DNA of 58,555 nt from Desulfobacca sp. 4484_104 (GCA_002049795.1 MUKC01000020.1:1-58555), one strand, 5' to 3'; positions 1 through 8,561 are shown, numbered from the stretch's first letter. Numbers and translations: made by a program. Notes: generated by a model not told the origin, from the letters alone.

Positions 1-2601
1 CAGCCTTTAGTGGACTTCCTGCAGCGTGGTGAGTTGCCCAAGTGTGCGCGGCAGGCCCTGGCCCAAGCAGATGCATTAGTAACACTGGACCCGCCCTCGA
101 CCTGTGCCGATTGTCCCCTGGCCCACCAATACCAGGGCCGGGGGGCGATAACCGGGCAATTAGCTTATGGAGGCAAAACCTATGGCCTGTTGAGCGTGTC
201 CATCCCGGCCGAGATGACCAAGAACCAGGAAGAATTGGAGCTTTTTGCAGAGGTGGCCGGAGATCTGGGTTTTGCCTTGCACAGTATCGAACTGCGGGAG
301 GAACGCCAACGCGCCGAGGAAGCGCGGCAAAAGAGCGAACTGAACTACCGGCTGCTGGTCAAAAATATTCCAGCGATGGTGTTCAAAGGCTACAGTGACT
401 GGTCGGTCGATCTGGTGGGTGATCGGACCGAAGTCATGACGGGCTATCCCCAAGCCGATTTCGATTCCCGGCGGTTGAAATGGTCTGATCTGCTGCTGGC
501 CGAAGATCTGCCGGCGGCTAAAGACATATTTATCAAAGCTCTAAAGAGTGACGGGGCTTACGTTCGGGAATATCGCATCCGGAAAAAGGACGGAGACATT
601 ATCTGGATCCGAGAACGCGGTCAGATAATTCTTGGCCCGGATGGCAGAATTGATTATATCAGCGGGGTATTTTCTGACATCACGGAACAAAAGCAGTGGC
701 AGGAAGACCTAAAGGCCAGCGAACGTTTTCTGCAAAACGTCTTTGATGCCATTCAGGATGCGATCGTCGTTCGGGATTGCCAGCACAACATCCTCAAAGT
801 GAATCGCTGGATAGAAGAGAGGCTGGCTTCGCAAATGCCGCTGGTGGGTAAAAAATGTTATCAAGTCTTTCATAACCGCCAGTCATCCTGCCCCTGGTGT
901 CCGGCGCTGGCCACCATGGAGGACGACCAGATCCATACCCAGATTAATCCGCTTCCCTCGGCTGAGGATTGCCAGGCATGGTTTGAAATAACCTTCTTCC
1001 CGTTTAAAGATGACCGGGGCCAGATGATCGGGATTATTGAATATGGAAAAGATATCACCGCCCGCAAGCTGGCCGAAGAGGCCCTGAAGGCCTCGGAGGC
1101 CCAGATACGACACATTATTGAGGCCGCGCCGATCGGCATCCGCATAGCCCAGCATGAAAAGTTGGTCTACGCCAACCCGGCCTTTGTAAAAATGTTGGGC
1201 TATGACAGTGCGGCGGAGATTATCGGGCAGCCCGTCAGCTCGTTAGTGATTCCCGGACATCGGGAACTGCTCCGGCAGCGACATCTAGACCGAATGGCGG
1301 GCCGGGAAGTAGCCAGTAATTATGAGATCACCGGTCTGAGAAAAAATGGCGAACCCTTTGACGCCGCGGTCTGGCTGACGATAATCGATTATCAGGGAGC
1401 GCCGGCCACTCTGGGTTTTGTCATCGACTTGAGCGCCGAAAAAACTCTGCGCACCCAGCTACAGCAGGCCCAAAAAATGGAGGCGATGGGGACCCTGGCC
1501 AGTGGTATCGCGCACGATTTTAACAATGTTCTCCAGGCTATTCAGGGTGGGGTAGAGATGCTTCTCCTGGAGAGCCATATAGACCAGCAGGGACATGCGG
1601 GATTAAAGGAGATTGACCGAGCTGCTCAGCGGGGGGCGACGCTGATCCAGCATCTTCTTACTTATAGCCGGAAAGTGGAGAGCAGACTGAGTCCGATCAA
1701 TCTTAACCAAACGGTTGAGCGGGTTAAGGGCTTGCTGGATCGAACCATCCCCCGGATGATCGATATCGAACTGCAACTGGCCGCCGACCTACAGACGATC
1801 AATGCCGATGCCAACCAGCTTGAGCAGGTGTTGCTAAATCTGGGTGTCAATGCCCGAGATGCTATGCCCGAGGGCGGTAAATTAATCCTGGCGACCGAAA
1901 ATGTGACTCTGGATGAGCAATATTGCCAGACCCATTTAGGGAGCCGACCCGGTAATTATGTCTTGCTCAGCGTTACGGATACGGGCTGTGGCATGCCGCC
2001 AGAAGTATTAGAGCGCATTTTTGAACCATTTTTCACCACCAAAGAAATGGGTCAGGGCACTGGCTTGGGCCTGCCGATGGTTTATGGCATTGTCAAGAGC
2101 CATGAGGGTTATATCTGGTGTGATAGCGAACCGGGAATCGGGACGATCTTTAAGATCTATCTGCCGGTTTTATCTGAAACTGGTCAAGCACTTGGAATAC
2201 CGGAGGAAGCCGCAGCCCCGCTCCGGGTCGGAACCGAAACGATTCTGGTAGTCGATGATTATGAGATCCTGCGAGACTTGAATCAAAGAATGTTAGGCAG
2301 GTTTGGCTATCAGGTGATGACTGCGGCCAGTGGCGAGGCGGCCCTTGAAATATATCGGCATGAGTCCCAAAGCATTGATCTGGTGATTTTAGATCTGTCG
2401 ATGCCGGGCATCGGGGGCAAAAAATGTCTGGAAGAGCTTTTGCGGCTGAACCCTCAGGCCCGGGTGATAATTACCAGTGGTCTGGCCGACGCCACCGCAA
2501 CTGAGGAGGCTCTCCAGGCCGGAGCCCGAGGATTTATCGGTAAACCGTATAACCTTAAAAAATTACTGATAAAAGTCCGGGAGGTATTGGATCAATATTA
2601 A
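1..2601 (+). CDS. Hybrid sensor histidine kinase with C-terminal receiver (5' end missing)
   Basis: The reading frame is open from base 1, so the start lies upstream of the window. In order the visible protein has the end of a GAF domain (first ~100 residues), then three PAS domains (~110-230, ~240-355 with a CPWCP cysteine pair, ~362-480), a HisKA dimerisation helix with the H-box IAHDFNN, an HATPase domain (DTGCGMP, GTGLGLPMVYG) and a C-terminal receiver domain with phospho-acceptor Asp in LDLSMPG and a conserved Lys near the end. Autophosphorylation on His and transfer to the attached receiver is the known family chemistry. No membrane segment is visible in this part, so it may be cytosolic. 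The ligand cannot be told. A convergent gene cluster starts 107 bases downstream. Confidence 0.9.
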   Translation, partial: QPLVDFLQRGELPKCARQALAQADALVTLDPPSTCADCPLAHQYQGRGAITGQLAYGGKTYGLLSVSIPAEMTKNQEELELFAEVAGDLGFALHSIELREERQRAEEARQKSELNYRLLVKNIPAMVFKGYSDWSVDLVGDRTEVMTGYPQADFDSRRLKWSDLLLAEDLPAAKDIFIKALKSDGAYVREYRIRKKDGDIIWIRERGQIILGPDGRIDYISGVFSDITEQKQWQEDLKASERFLQNVFDAIQDAIVVRDCQHNILKVNRWIEERLASQMPLVGKKCYQVFHNRQSSCPWCPALATMEDDQIHTQINPLPSAEDCQAWFEITFFPFKDDRGQMIGIIEYGKDITARKLAEEALKASEAQIRHIIEAAPIGIRIAQHEKLVYANPAFVKMLGYDSAAEIIGQPVSSLVIPGHRELLRQRHLDRMAGREVASNYEITGLRKNGEPFDAAVWLTIIDYQGAPATLGFVIDLSAEKTLRTQLQQAQKMEAMGTLASGIAHDFNNVLQAIQGGVEMLLLESHIDQQGHAGLKEIDRAAQRGATLIQHLLTYSRKVESRLSPINLNQTVERVKGLLDRTIPRMIDIELQLAADLQTINADANQLEQVLLNLGVNARDAMPEGGKLILATENVTLDEQYCQTHLGSRPGNYVLLSVTDTGCGMPPEVLERIFEPFFTTKEMGQGTGLGLPMVYGIVKSHEGYIWCDSEPGIGTIFKIYLPVLSETGQALGIPEEAAAPLRVGTETILVVDDYEILRDLNQRMLGRFGYQVMTAASGEAALEIYRHESQSIDLVILDLSMPGIGGKKCLEELLRLNPQARVIITSGLADATATEEALQAGARGFIGKPYNLKKLLIKVREVLDQY

Positions 2602-2608
2602 TTTAGGG

Positions 2609-2690
2609 TCCATCCGGATGAAAACTAATTAGTGTCCATCCGAAAACCCTGAAATTCCCTCGCCCCGCAAGGGAGAGGGAAAACTTAAGA
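2609..2690 (+). repeat. Dispersed intergenic repeat, copy 1
   Basis: GTCCATCCG occurs twice (2609-2617 and 2634-2642), followed by a segment ending in an inverted repeat TTCCCTC/GAGGGAA (2655-2661 and 2675-2681). The part from 2634 on closely matches the segment at 8355-8400 (ATCCGRAAACCCYGRRATTC and then CCTCGCCCCGC). It lies between two convergent genes and could also act as a hairpin between their 3' ends. No T-run is present, so I do not call it a terminator. Confidence 0.55.
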
Positions 2691-2708
2691 TTTATTGAAA
2701 AACTTACC

Positions 2709-3356
2709 CTAATCCAAGGGCGGCAACGTGGCATTAAACAGTCGGACCACCGGCAGATCAGGAAAATAGTCGATTATACTATAACCGGCGTAGGTCTGGT
2801 CCACCCGGAACAGATTATCCAGGCAGATCCCCAGGGCCTGGCAGAGAATAACCCGATTGATCCCGGCGTGGGCAACTACAAGAAATTGCTTCCCTGCATG
2901 ACGTTGGCACAGGCGTTCCAGGGCCGGAATGACCCGCGCCTGCACGTCGGCCAGGCTCTCGCCCTCAGGAATGCGATAATTGGTCAGATCTTGAAAGCGG
3001 TTCTGCAGTTCCTGGGGATAGCGCTCGGCAATCTGGGCGAAACTTAAACCCTCCCAGATGCCGAAATTGAGTTCCCGGAACTCGGGCACCGCTTGCACGC
3101 TCAGACCCCGGTGCCGGGCAATGATTTCGGCCCCCCGCCGGGCCCGGAGCCGATCCGAGGCATAGATGGCGTCCAGATGCAGATCACGCCAATGATCAGC
3201 CAGGGCCTCGAATTGCCGCACTCCGAACGGGCTTAGATCAACATCATTGTGGCCGTTATATATATGGGTATGGCCGTCGGCCACCTGGCCATGGCGCACC
3301 AGATAAAGGCGGGTGGGCGTCAGATTCTGGTCTTTGGTTAAGGCTTTGAGTTGCAT
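2709..3356 (-). CDS. Histidine phosphatase family protein (CobC/phosphoglycerate-mutase-like)
   Basis: This 215-residue protein has the RHG motif LVRHGQ near residue 20, a second conserved region YASDRLRARR, the central Glu region ELNFGIWEG, and the second catalytic His in VVAHAGINR. That set is diagnostic of the histidine phosphatase superfamily, in which a phospho-histidine intermediate removes phosphate from a small substrate. Within the family the FGIWEG region resembles alpha-ribazole-5'-phosphate phosphatase (CobC), which fits the cobD and cbiB genes 3 kb away. A sugar-phosphate phosphatase is equally possible given the glgC partner. Its ATG overlaps the TGA of glgC by one base (TGATG), so the two are translationally coupled. 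Confidence 0.8.
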   Translation of the reverse strand: MQLKALTKDQNLTPTRLYLVRHGQVADGHTHIYNGHNDVDLSPFGVRQFEALADHWRDLHLDAIYASDRLRARRGAEIIARHRGLSVQAVPEFRELNFGIWEGLSFAQIAERYPQELQNRFQDLTNYRIPEGESLADVQARVIPALERLCQRHAGKQFLVVAHAGINRVILCQALGICLDNLFRVDQTYAGYSIIDYFPDLPVVRLFNATLPPLD

Positions 3357-4588
3357 CAGTCATCCAACACGACGTTATTCGGGACTACAACGATCCCGCC
3401 CTCGCTGATCGGGAACCGTCGGGCATCGGCCTCATGATCAATGCCGATGGCAAAGCCGGCCGGAACCCGGACCCCCTCCTCGATAATGGCCCGGTGGATG
3501 CGGGCCCGGGGGCCGATATGCACATCATCCCAAATGATGGAGTCGGTTACCTGGGCATAATGTTCGATCCGCACCTGGGGAGACAATATCGAGCGCCGCA
3601 CCTGGGCGCCGCTGATAATACAGCCGCCGGACAGCAGGGAATCGTCTACCACTGCCGGTCTTAAGTTTCCGGGGTCACCGGCGCAAATGGTCTTGGCCGG
3701 AGGCGTTTGGCGCTGATAGGTCCGGATGGGCCAATCCTCATCGTATAAGTTAAACAGCGGATCCAGGGCCACCAGGTCCATGTTGGCCTCAAAGTAGGCG
3801 TCGATGCGGCCAATATCCCGCCAGTAGCGGGCCGTATCTTTATCCTGGGACCGGAAATTATAGGCATAGACCCGTTCGCGACCGATCATCGAGGGAATAA
3901 TATTTTTCCCGAAATCGTGGGCGCTGTCCGGTTGCCGGGCATCCCGGATAACTTCCTGCACCAACTTTTCGGTATTGAAGATATAGACCCCCATGGAACC
4001 CAGGGCATGCTCGGGATCTCCCGGGATGCAGGGCGGGTCCTGAGGTTTTTCCAGGAAATCAATAATTTCCTGATCTTCATTAATATGAATGATGCCGAAG
4101 GCACTACCTTCGTGGCGAGGAATCTTCACGCAGCCGGCCGTCAGTTCGGCGCCTTTTTCCAGGTGAAAATTCAACATCTCCAGATAATCCATTTTATAGA
4201 CATGATCACCGGAGAGGATCAGGGTCCATTTGGGTCGCTCCTCCTGGAGGATTTTGATGTTCTGATAGATCGAATCCGCCGTGCCCCGATACCAGCGGTT
4301 GACCATGACCTGCTGGGGCGGCACGCTACAGATGAATTCTCCCATTTCCGGTTGCAGGATATGCCAACCCAGGGTCAGGTGACGGTCCAGCGACAGGCTG
4401 CCATATTGAGTCAGCACATAAATGCGGCGGATCCCGGAATTGATGCAGTTAGAGAGAGTAAAATCAATAATTTTGTAAATGCCCCCGAAGGTGATGGCTG
4501 GTTTGGCCTTATCCCGCGTCAAGGGATAGAGCCGCTCTCCCCGACCGCCCGCCATTATGAGCGTGGTCAGATGCTTTATTTTGGTCAT
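3356..4588 (-). CDS. glgC: Glucose-1-phosphate adenylyltransferase
   Basis: GlgC makes ADP-glucose from glucose-1-phosphate and ATP, the committed step of bacterial glycogen synthesis. The 410-residue protein carries the N-terminal nucleotidyltransferase signature (LIMAGGRGERLYPLT), the substrate-binding segment YRGTADSIYQN, SGDHVYKMDY, the glucose-phosphate loop FLEKPQ, and a C-terminal left-handed beta-helix region (SLLSGGCIISGAQV and following). Length is close to the usual ~420. It lies 11 bases after a receiver-domain gene and overlaps the downstream phosphatase by one base, so the three form an operon. No other glycogen gene is in the window. Confidence 0.95.
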   Translation of the reverse strand: MTKIKHLTTLIMAGGRGERLYPLTRDKAKPAITFGGIYKIIDFTLSNCINSGIRRIYVLTQYGSLSLDRHLTLGWHILQPEMGEFICSVPPQQVMVNRWYRGTADSIYQNIKILQEERPKWTLILSGDHVYKMDYLEMLNFHLEKGAELTAGCVKIPRHEGSAFGIIHINEDQEIIDFLEKPQDPPCIPGDPEHALGSMGVYIFNTEKLVQEVIRDARQPDSAHDFGKNIIPSMIGRERVYAYNFRSQDKDTARYWRDIGRIDAYFEANMDLVALDPLFNLYDEDWPIRTYQRQTPPAKTICAGDPGNLRPAVVDDSLLSGGCIISGAQVRRSILSPQVRIEHYAQVTDSIIWDDVHIGPRARIHRAIIEEGVRVPAGFAIGIDHEADARRFPISEGGIVVVPNNVVLDD

Positions 4589-4599
4589 CTCGAGTAAAC

Positions 4600-4953
4600 C
4601 TATTCTATCAGCTCTTTGATCTTTTGTTTTAGTTCGCTGAGATCACTGGATTTGACGATATAGGCATTGGCGGCCCAGGTCATGAAATCTTGTTTATATT
4701 GGGTGTAGGCGGTGTTCAAGATTACTGGCAAGTGTTCTCTCAGTCCGATGATCCGGGGCAACAGTTCCACCCCGGTCATGCCCGGCATGCGGATATCCAG
4801 GACGACCAGGTCTAAGGGCTCTTGTTTTTCAATAATTTTAAGAGCCTCCATGGCGTCGGCCGCGGTCTTTACCTCATAGCCTTCATCGGTCAGTTCCTCA
4901 CTAAGGAGGAGGCGGATTTTCTCATCATCGTCAACAATCAGAATATGTTTCAT
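4600..4953 (-). CDS. Single-domain response regulator
   Basis: This 117-residue protein is a receiver domain only: acidic triad DDD at residues 8-10, phospho-acceptor Asp in VVLDIRMPGMTG, the switch Thr in ILNTAY, and the conserved Lys in YIVKSSDLSEL. There is no DNA-binding or enzymatic output domain, so it should act by protein contact (CheY or Spo0F style) or as a phosphate relay. A good ribosome site (GGAGG) precedes the ATG. It is the first gene of an operon with glgC and a phosphatase, which suggests, without proof, a role in control of glycogen metabolism. A partner kinase cannot be assigned; three large kinases lie elsewhere in the window. Confidence 0.9.
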   Translation of the reverse strand: MKHILIVDDDEKIRLLLSEELTDEGYEVKTAADAMEALKIIEKQEPLDLVVLDIRMPGMTGVELLPRIIGLREHLPVILNTAYTQYKQDFMTWAANAYIVKSSDLSELKQKIKELIE

Positions 4954-5079
4954 TGCACCTCCTCATTGATCTAAAGCATCCTTTATTATAAACTCATCAG
5001 ACGGCGGCGACAACGAGCCGCGGGCCATAGCACCTGAAGATATCAATCTAGTGGATTTAACAGTAGTGAATTTAACAGC

Positions 5080-5709
5080 TTAAAGGCCCAGCGGCACTAG
5101 CCACCGTTCCCCGAAAAACAGTGGTAATTCCGCGGCGCAGATAGGGCCGACTTGAATCTGCCAGCCGGTCTGCGCCCTCAGCGCCTCCTTGACGGGAGCA
5201 CATAATCCGGGGATAATCAGTTGCCGGTGATTGATTCGAGTGGCCAGGTCGGCTTCCTGAAGCCCTCTTGCCACCCGAACCGGGGTAAAGGTCTCGTAGA
5301 TCATGGCCATATCAACTGTATCACCCCGGCAATCGATCAGCAATAGATAAAAAGGGCTGACGGTGGTGGCCAGCACCGCGGTCAGCACGGTTAGGGTCAA
5401 CTCACTATTGCTGCTGACCAGCACCGGAGTTTCCGAATCCGGGGTATTGATTTCAAACAACCCCGGCGTGGTGGGCTGGGGTAAGGGCATAGATTCCACC
5501 GGCGGCAGCCAGTCCCCGGCCGTCAGGGCCAGCTTCAAGGCATAGCGCTTCTGGGGGGACAGATCAGGGCAATCTTCCAGGTTCAGGGTGCCGTTGTTGA
5601 GTTGGGCCAGGAAAGACTCGGCATTGGGGAGGCCCAGGGCCTGATAGTCCTCGGGATCAAGATAGGGCAACCACTGAATCTGAGAGAGATATAAATTAGC
5701 CGGTGGCAT
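5080..5709 (-). CDS. Corrinoid/Fe-S-protein-like protein: degenerate Fe-S lobe plus B12-binding-type C-terminal domain
   Basis: Residues ~92-202 resemble, from memory, the C-terminal cobalamin-binding domain of the large subunit of the corrinoid/iron-sulfur protein (AcsC/CdhE) and HgcA: TPVLVSSNSELT, YLLLIDCRGDTV, FTPVRVARGL, INHRQLIIPGL, GWQIQVGP. Residues ~15-62 follow the spacing of the N-terminal 4Fe-4S lobe of the same subunit (FLAQLNNG then LEDCPDLSP), but three of the four cysteines are absent; only Cys47 remains. The central TIM barrel of ~220 residues is missing, with no frame break. It is therefore a 209-residue compact relative that probably binds corrinoid but not a cluster. It is divergent from cobD-cbiB, which supports a corrinoid role. 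Function is unknown. Confidence 0.6.
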   Translation of the reverse strand: MPPANLYLSQIQWLPYLDPEDYQALGLPNAESFLAQLNNGTLNLEDCPDLSPQKRYALKLALTAGDWLPPVESMPLPQPTTPGLFEINTPDSETPVLVSSNSELTLTVLTAVLATTVSPFYLLLIDCRGDTVDMAMIYETFTPVRVARGLQEADLATRINHRQLIIPGLCAPVKEALRAQTGWQIQVGPICAAELPLFFGERWLVPLGL

Positions 5710-5760
5710 TTGCGACTCCTAGGCTAGCTCAAGGGCAGAAAGGCAATGGCAAAAATCTGG

Positions 5761-5790
5761 TTGACACCTGAGTACTAGTTAAAACATCAT
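5761..5790 (+). promoter_or_regulatory. Possible sigma70 promoter for cobD-cbiB
   Basis: A perfect -35 TTGACA at 5761-5766 is followed after 18 bases by CATCAT (5785-5790, 4 of 6 to consensus). It lies between the divergent corrinoid-protein-like gene and cobD, and its start site would precede the preferred TTG start at 5874. The -10 is weak, so confidence is low. The leader is too short for a cobalamin riboswitch. Confidence 0.3.
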
Positions 5791-5873
5791 TAAAAAACAT
5801 GGATTATGAATCCGAAATTTCTGACTGCTCTATTGGTTGGGTCAAGCGAGTTATCAGGAACAGTGAGGTTAAT

Positions 5874-6974
5874 TTGACATTATCTAATTCACCAGCCACT
5901 CGTCCCTGGCATGGGGGCGACCTGACTTTAGCCCGACAACGCTACGGATCCGGCCCTCGGCTCGATTTCAGCGCCAATATCAATCCCTTGGGGCCGCCCC
6001 CGGCGGTGCTGCGGGGATTACCCGGCATGCTGGAAGGCATTGTTCACTATCCCGACCCCTTTGCCGGGCAACTAAAGCAGTTGCTGGCGGATTGGCTGGG
6101 GATCGGTCCCCAAAACCTGCTGTTGGGCAATGGCTCCACCGAATTGATCTATCTCCTGCCCCGAGTGTGCCGCGTCTCCCGGGTGGCGCTCCCGGCCCCC
6201 TCTTTTAGTGAATACGAGTATGCCGCCCGATTGGCGTCGGCTACCTGTCTTTATCTGGAACTGAAGCCGCCGACCTATGACTGGAACCTGGCCGCACTGA
6301 AGAAACTCCTGCCCCGGGTGGAAATGATCTTATTATGCAATCCCAACAATCCTACCGGCACGCTGTTTAGGGCCGAGGAGTTGGCGGAAATATTAGCGGT
6401 GTTGCCGCCCAGGATTACGTTGGTGATGGATGAGGCCTTTATCGACTTTGTCACCGGGAAGGCGGAACTGACCTTGGTCCAATACGCCATTAATGATCCC
6501 CGCGTCCTGGTGTTAGGGTCGTTGACCAAATTTTTTGCCCTGCCTGGCTTGCGTTTGGGTTATTTAGTGGGCACGCCCCGGGTAGTCGGCCAACTGGCGG
6601 CGCACCTGCCTCCCTGGAACCTTAACTACCTGGCCCAGGCGGCCGGTTGTCTGGCGCTCCAGGACCAGGAATATGTGCAGCGCTCCCGGCGATACATGGC
6701 GGCGGCCCGGTCCCGATTTTATCAAGCCTTGCAGACGGTGTCCGGGATTACCGCATTACCGCCGACGGCCAATTTTATCTTTGCTCGCCTGGCTGATCAA
6801 GGTCTCTCGGCCGCACAACTGGCGGAACGGTTGGGTCGCCGGGGTTTTTTGATCCGCGACTGCGCCAATTACCGTGGTCTGGATGAGCATTGCTTCCGGC
6901 TAGCCGTGCGTCGGGAAGCAGAGAATACCGCTCTGGTAGAGGCCCTTAGGGAGATCTTGGCTGGTGGGGCTTGA
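5874..6974 (+). CDS. cobD: Threonine-phosphate decarboxylase-like aminotransferase (CobD)
   Basis: CobD decarboxylates L-threonine-O-3-phosphate to aminopropanol phosphate, the linker of the cobalamin lower loop. The protein is a class I/II PLP enzyme with the CobD-type N-terminus HGGDLTLARQRYG followed by LDFSANINPLGPP, the NPNNPTG motif, DEAFIDF, and the PLP-lysine segment SLTKFFALPGLRLGY. HisC is the close alternative, but the N-terminus and the next gene (cbiB, which uses the product) favour CobD. I chose TTG 5874 because a GAGG lies just upstream and the protein then has 366 residues, near the family norm. An in-frame ATG at 5799 adds 25 residues of unfamiliar sequence without a ribosome site. 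Confidence 0.85.
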   Translation: MTLSNSPATRPWHGGDLTLARQRYGSGPRLDFSANINPLGPPPAVLRGLPGMLEGIVHYPDPFAGQLKQLLADWLGIGPQNLLLGNGSTELIYLLPRVCRVSRVALPAPSFSEYEYAARLASATCLYLELKPPTYDWNLAALKKLLPRVEMILLCNPNNPTGTLFRAEELAEILAVLPPRITLVMDEAFIDFVTGKAELTLVQYAINDPRVLVLGSLTKFFALPGLRLGYLVGTPRVVGQLAAHLPPWNLNYLAQAAGCLALQDQEYVQRSRRYMAAARSRFYQALQTVSGITALPPTANFIFARLADQGLSAAQLAERLGRRGFLIRDCANYRGLDEHCFRLAVRREAENTALVEALREILAGGA

Positions 6975-7917
6975 ACTGTTGCTGGCTTGGGGTTTGGATC
7001 TATGGCTGGGGGACCCGCCGACCTGGCCCCATCCGGTGCGCGGTTTGGGCTGGGTCATTAATGCCCTGGAAGCACCGTTACGGAAGATATTTCCCCAGGC
7101 GCGGCAGGCGGGGATAGCCCTGGCGGCCATCGTCGTCCTGGTGAGCGTGGGCCTGGTCCTGACCCTGCAGTGTCTGGCGAGCCGGATTCATCCGGCTCTG
7201 GGGTTTATCTGTAGCGTTTTCCTGATTTATCTGGCCTTATCGGTAAAGGACCTGGCAGACCATGCCCAGGCCGTTTATCAGCCCCTGGTGAGGGGGGAAC
7301 TACCGGCCGCCCGCCTGGCCCTGAGCAGAATCGTCGGTCGGGATACGGCCAATCTTTCTGAACCCGAGATTATCCGGGCCACGGTGGAGACCATCGCCGA
7401 AAACACCGTGGACGGAATCATTTCTCCCCTGGTTTATGCGGCCCTGGGCGGCCCTGGCCTGGCCTGGGGTTATAAGGCGGTCAACACCCTGGATTCTATG
7501 GTGGGCTATCCCTGGGGACGTTATCAGGAATACGGCTGGGCCAGCGCTAGGTTGGACGATGTGCTGAACTGGCTGCCGGCCCGACTGGGCGGGGTCTGGC
7601 TGGCCCTGGCCGCGATGTTGATCGGACTCAATGGTCGGCGCAGCTGGGAGGTTTGCTGGCGCGATGGCCGCAAGCACCCTAGTCCGAACGCCGGTTTTCC
7701 AGAAGCGGCCATGGCCGGGGCGTTGGGACTGCAATTGGGCGGTCTCAGCTCCTATGGTGGTCAGCAGGTCAATAAGCCGAGCTTGGGAGATGATGGCCGC
7801 GACCCGGAGCTAGGGGATATTGTTCAAGCGCTGCGACTGCTCAACGCTGTAAGCGTTCTGACCGTGCTCGGTCTGACTCTGCTATCAGTCCTGATTAATT
7901 TTATGTTGACTAGGTAA
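6964..7917 (+). CDS. cbiB: Adenosylcobinamide-phosphate synthase
   Basis: CbiB joins aminopropanol phosphate (or its phosphate-free form) to adenosylcobyric acid, giving adenosylcobinamide phosphate at the inner membrane. The 317-residue protein shows family segments LDLWLGDPPTWPHPVRGLG at the N-terminus, VKDLADHA, the long conserved run TVETIAENTVDGIISPL, NTLDSMVGY and a late PSPNAGFPEAAMAGAL, with several hydrophobic membrane helices including the last 20 residues. It starts on GTG and overlaps cobD by 11 bases, so translation is coupled. No other cobalamin-ring genes are nearby, so this pair covers only linker synthesis and attachment. Confidence 0.95.
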   Translation: MGLELLLAWGLDLWLGDPPTWPHPVRGLGWVINALEAPLRKIFPQARQAGIALAAIVVLVSVGLVLTLQCLASRIHPALGFICSVFLIYLALSVKDLADHAQAVYQPLVRGELPAARLALSRIVGRDTANLSEPEIIRATVETIAENTVDGIISPLVYAALGGPGLAWGYKAVNTLDSMVGYPWGRYQEYGWASARLDDVLNWLPARLGGVWLALAAMLIGLNGRRSWEVCWRDGRKHPSPNAGFPEAAMAGALGLQLGGLSSYGGQQVNKPSLGDDGRDPELGDIVQALRLLNAVSVLTVLGLTLLSVLINFMLTR

Positions 7918-7958
7918 AGACGATTGCTTAGAATAAAACGCCGCCTAAATTTAAAGAT

Positions 7959-8346
7959 ATGAGCATTCCAGGCAGACCTTTACCGGTTAAGCCGCTGGTG
8001 AGCGTAATTTATGCCCAGCCAACCGTGGCGGTCAATCTGCTGTCGGAGTTGACGGCCTGGTTTGGACCGGCGGATTTGATCAGTCCCTGGCTGCCATTTA
8101 CCCAAACATCCCGGTTATATTGCCCGCGCCCGGTTAGTGCTGGCCACCGGGAAAAACTACGTCCATCGCCTTTATCTGGACCAGGGTATTTATGGTGATT
8201 TAACCTTAGTTTACCAACAGGGCCGGTTCCAGCCCTTACCCTGGACCTATCCTGATTATGCAAATCCGCCCCTTTTGGACTTATTACATCTGGTGCGGAA
8301 AAAATATCTCTGGCAATTGCGGACGCTTGCCAAGATGCAAGGATAG
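7959..8346 (+). pseudogene. DUF4416 protein gene broken by an internal frameshifting deletion
   Basis: Two fragments in different frames match the ends of one family. The first (7959 to about 8110) gives MSIPGRPLPVKPLVSVIYAQ, ending LPFTQT. The second (about 8107 to 8346) gives HPGYIARARLVLATGKNY, IYGDLTL and PLPWTYPDY. From memory, DUF4416 proteins are ~175-185 residues and keep these blocks in this order. About 55-60 residues of the middle are missing, and the frame changes at the junction around 8098-8118. Family function is unknown. It follows cbiB by 41 bases. Either the gene is dead or the assembly has dropped ~170 bases. Confidence 0.7.
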
Positions 8347-8354
8347 CTGGTTTT

Positions 8355-8500
8355 TATCCGGAAACCCCGGGATTCCCTCGCCCCGCTGGCGGCGAGAGGT
8401 TTAGGGTGAGGGGGTATTACGATTAATTTCCCAAGCTTACTCACCCTCACCCTGACCCTCTCCCTCAAGGGGAAGGGAAAACAAGTTTCCGGATGGACAT
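8355..8500. repeat. Inverted pair of the dispersed repeat (MITE-like)
   Basis: The left end begins ATCCGGAAAC (8355-8364) and the right end is its inverse, GTTTCCGGAT (8485-8494). Both arms carry the same order of blocks: a CCCTC-rich segment followed by GGGTGAGGG. The left arm also matches 2634-2665. The whole 146-base unit therefore consists of two head-to-head copies. It sits directly behind the broken DUF4416 gene and in front of yicC. No coding capacity was seen. Confidence 0.6.
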
Positions 8501-8561
8501 GGGTTAAAGGGTTTGATAAGCCAGCCGCTGGTTTAGCCAACGGTGCCGATAAAATATTACC

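Noticed and set aside
3917-4597. 226-codon plus-strand open frame opposite glgC
   Set aside because: It is a shadow of glgC, whose full set of motifs is on the minus strand; no ribosome site and no recognisable domain.
5080-5709. Calling the corrinoid-protein-like gene a deletion pseudogene like the other five
   Set aside because: It is one unbroken frame with a natural linker and ribosome-size domain ends, unlike the frameshifted cases; kept as a possible compact protein, with the doubt recorded.
5710-5873. Cobalamin riboswitch upstream of cobD
   Set aside because: The leader is at most ~80 bases after the possible promoter, and no B12-box-like sequence was seen.
8355-8500. CRISPR-like repeat array
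   Set aside because: Only two inverted copies, no regular spacers and no cas genes.
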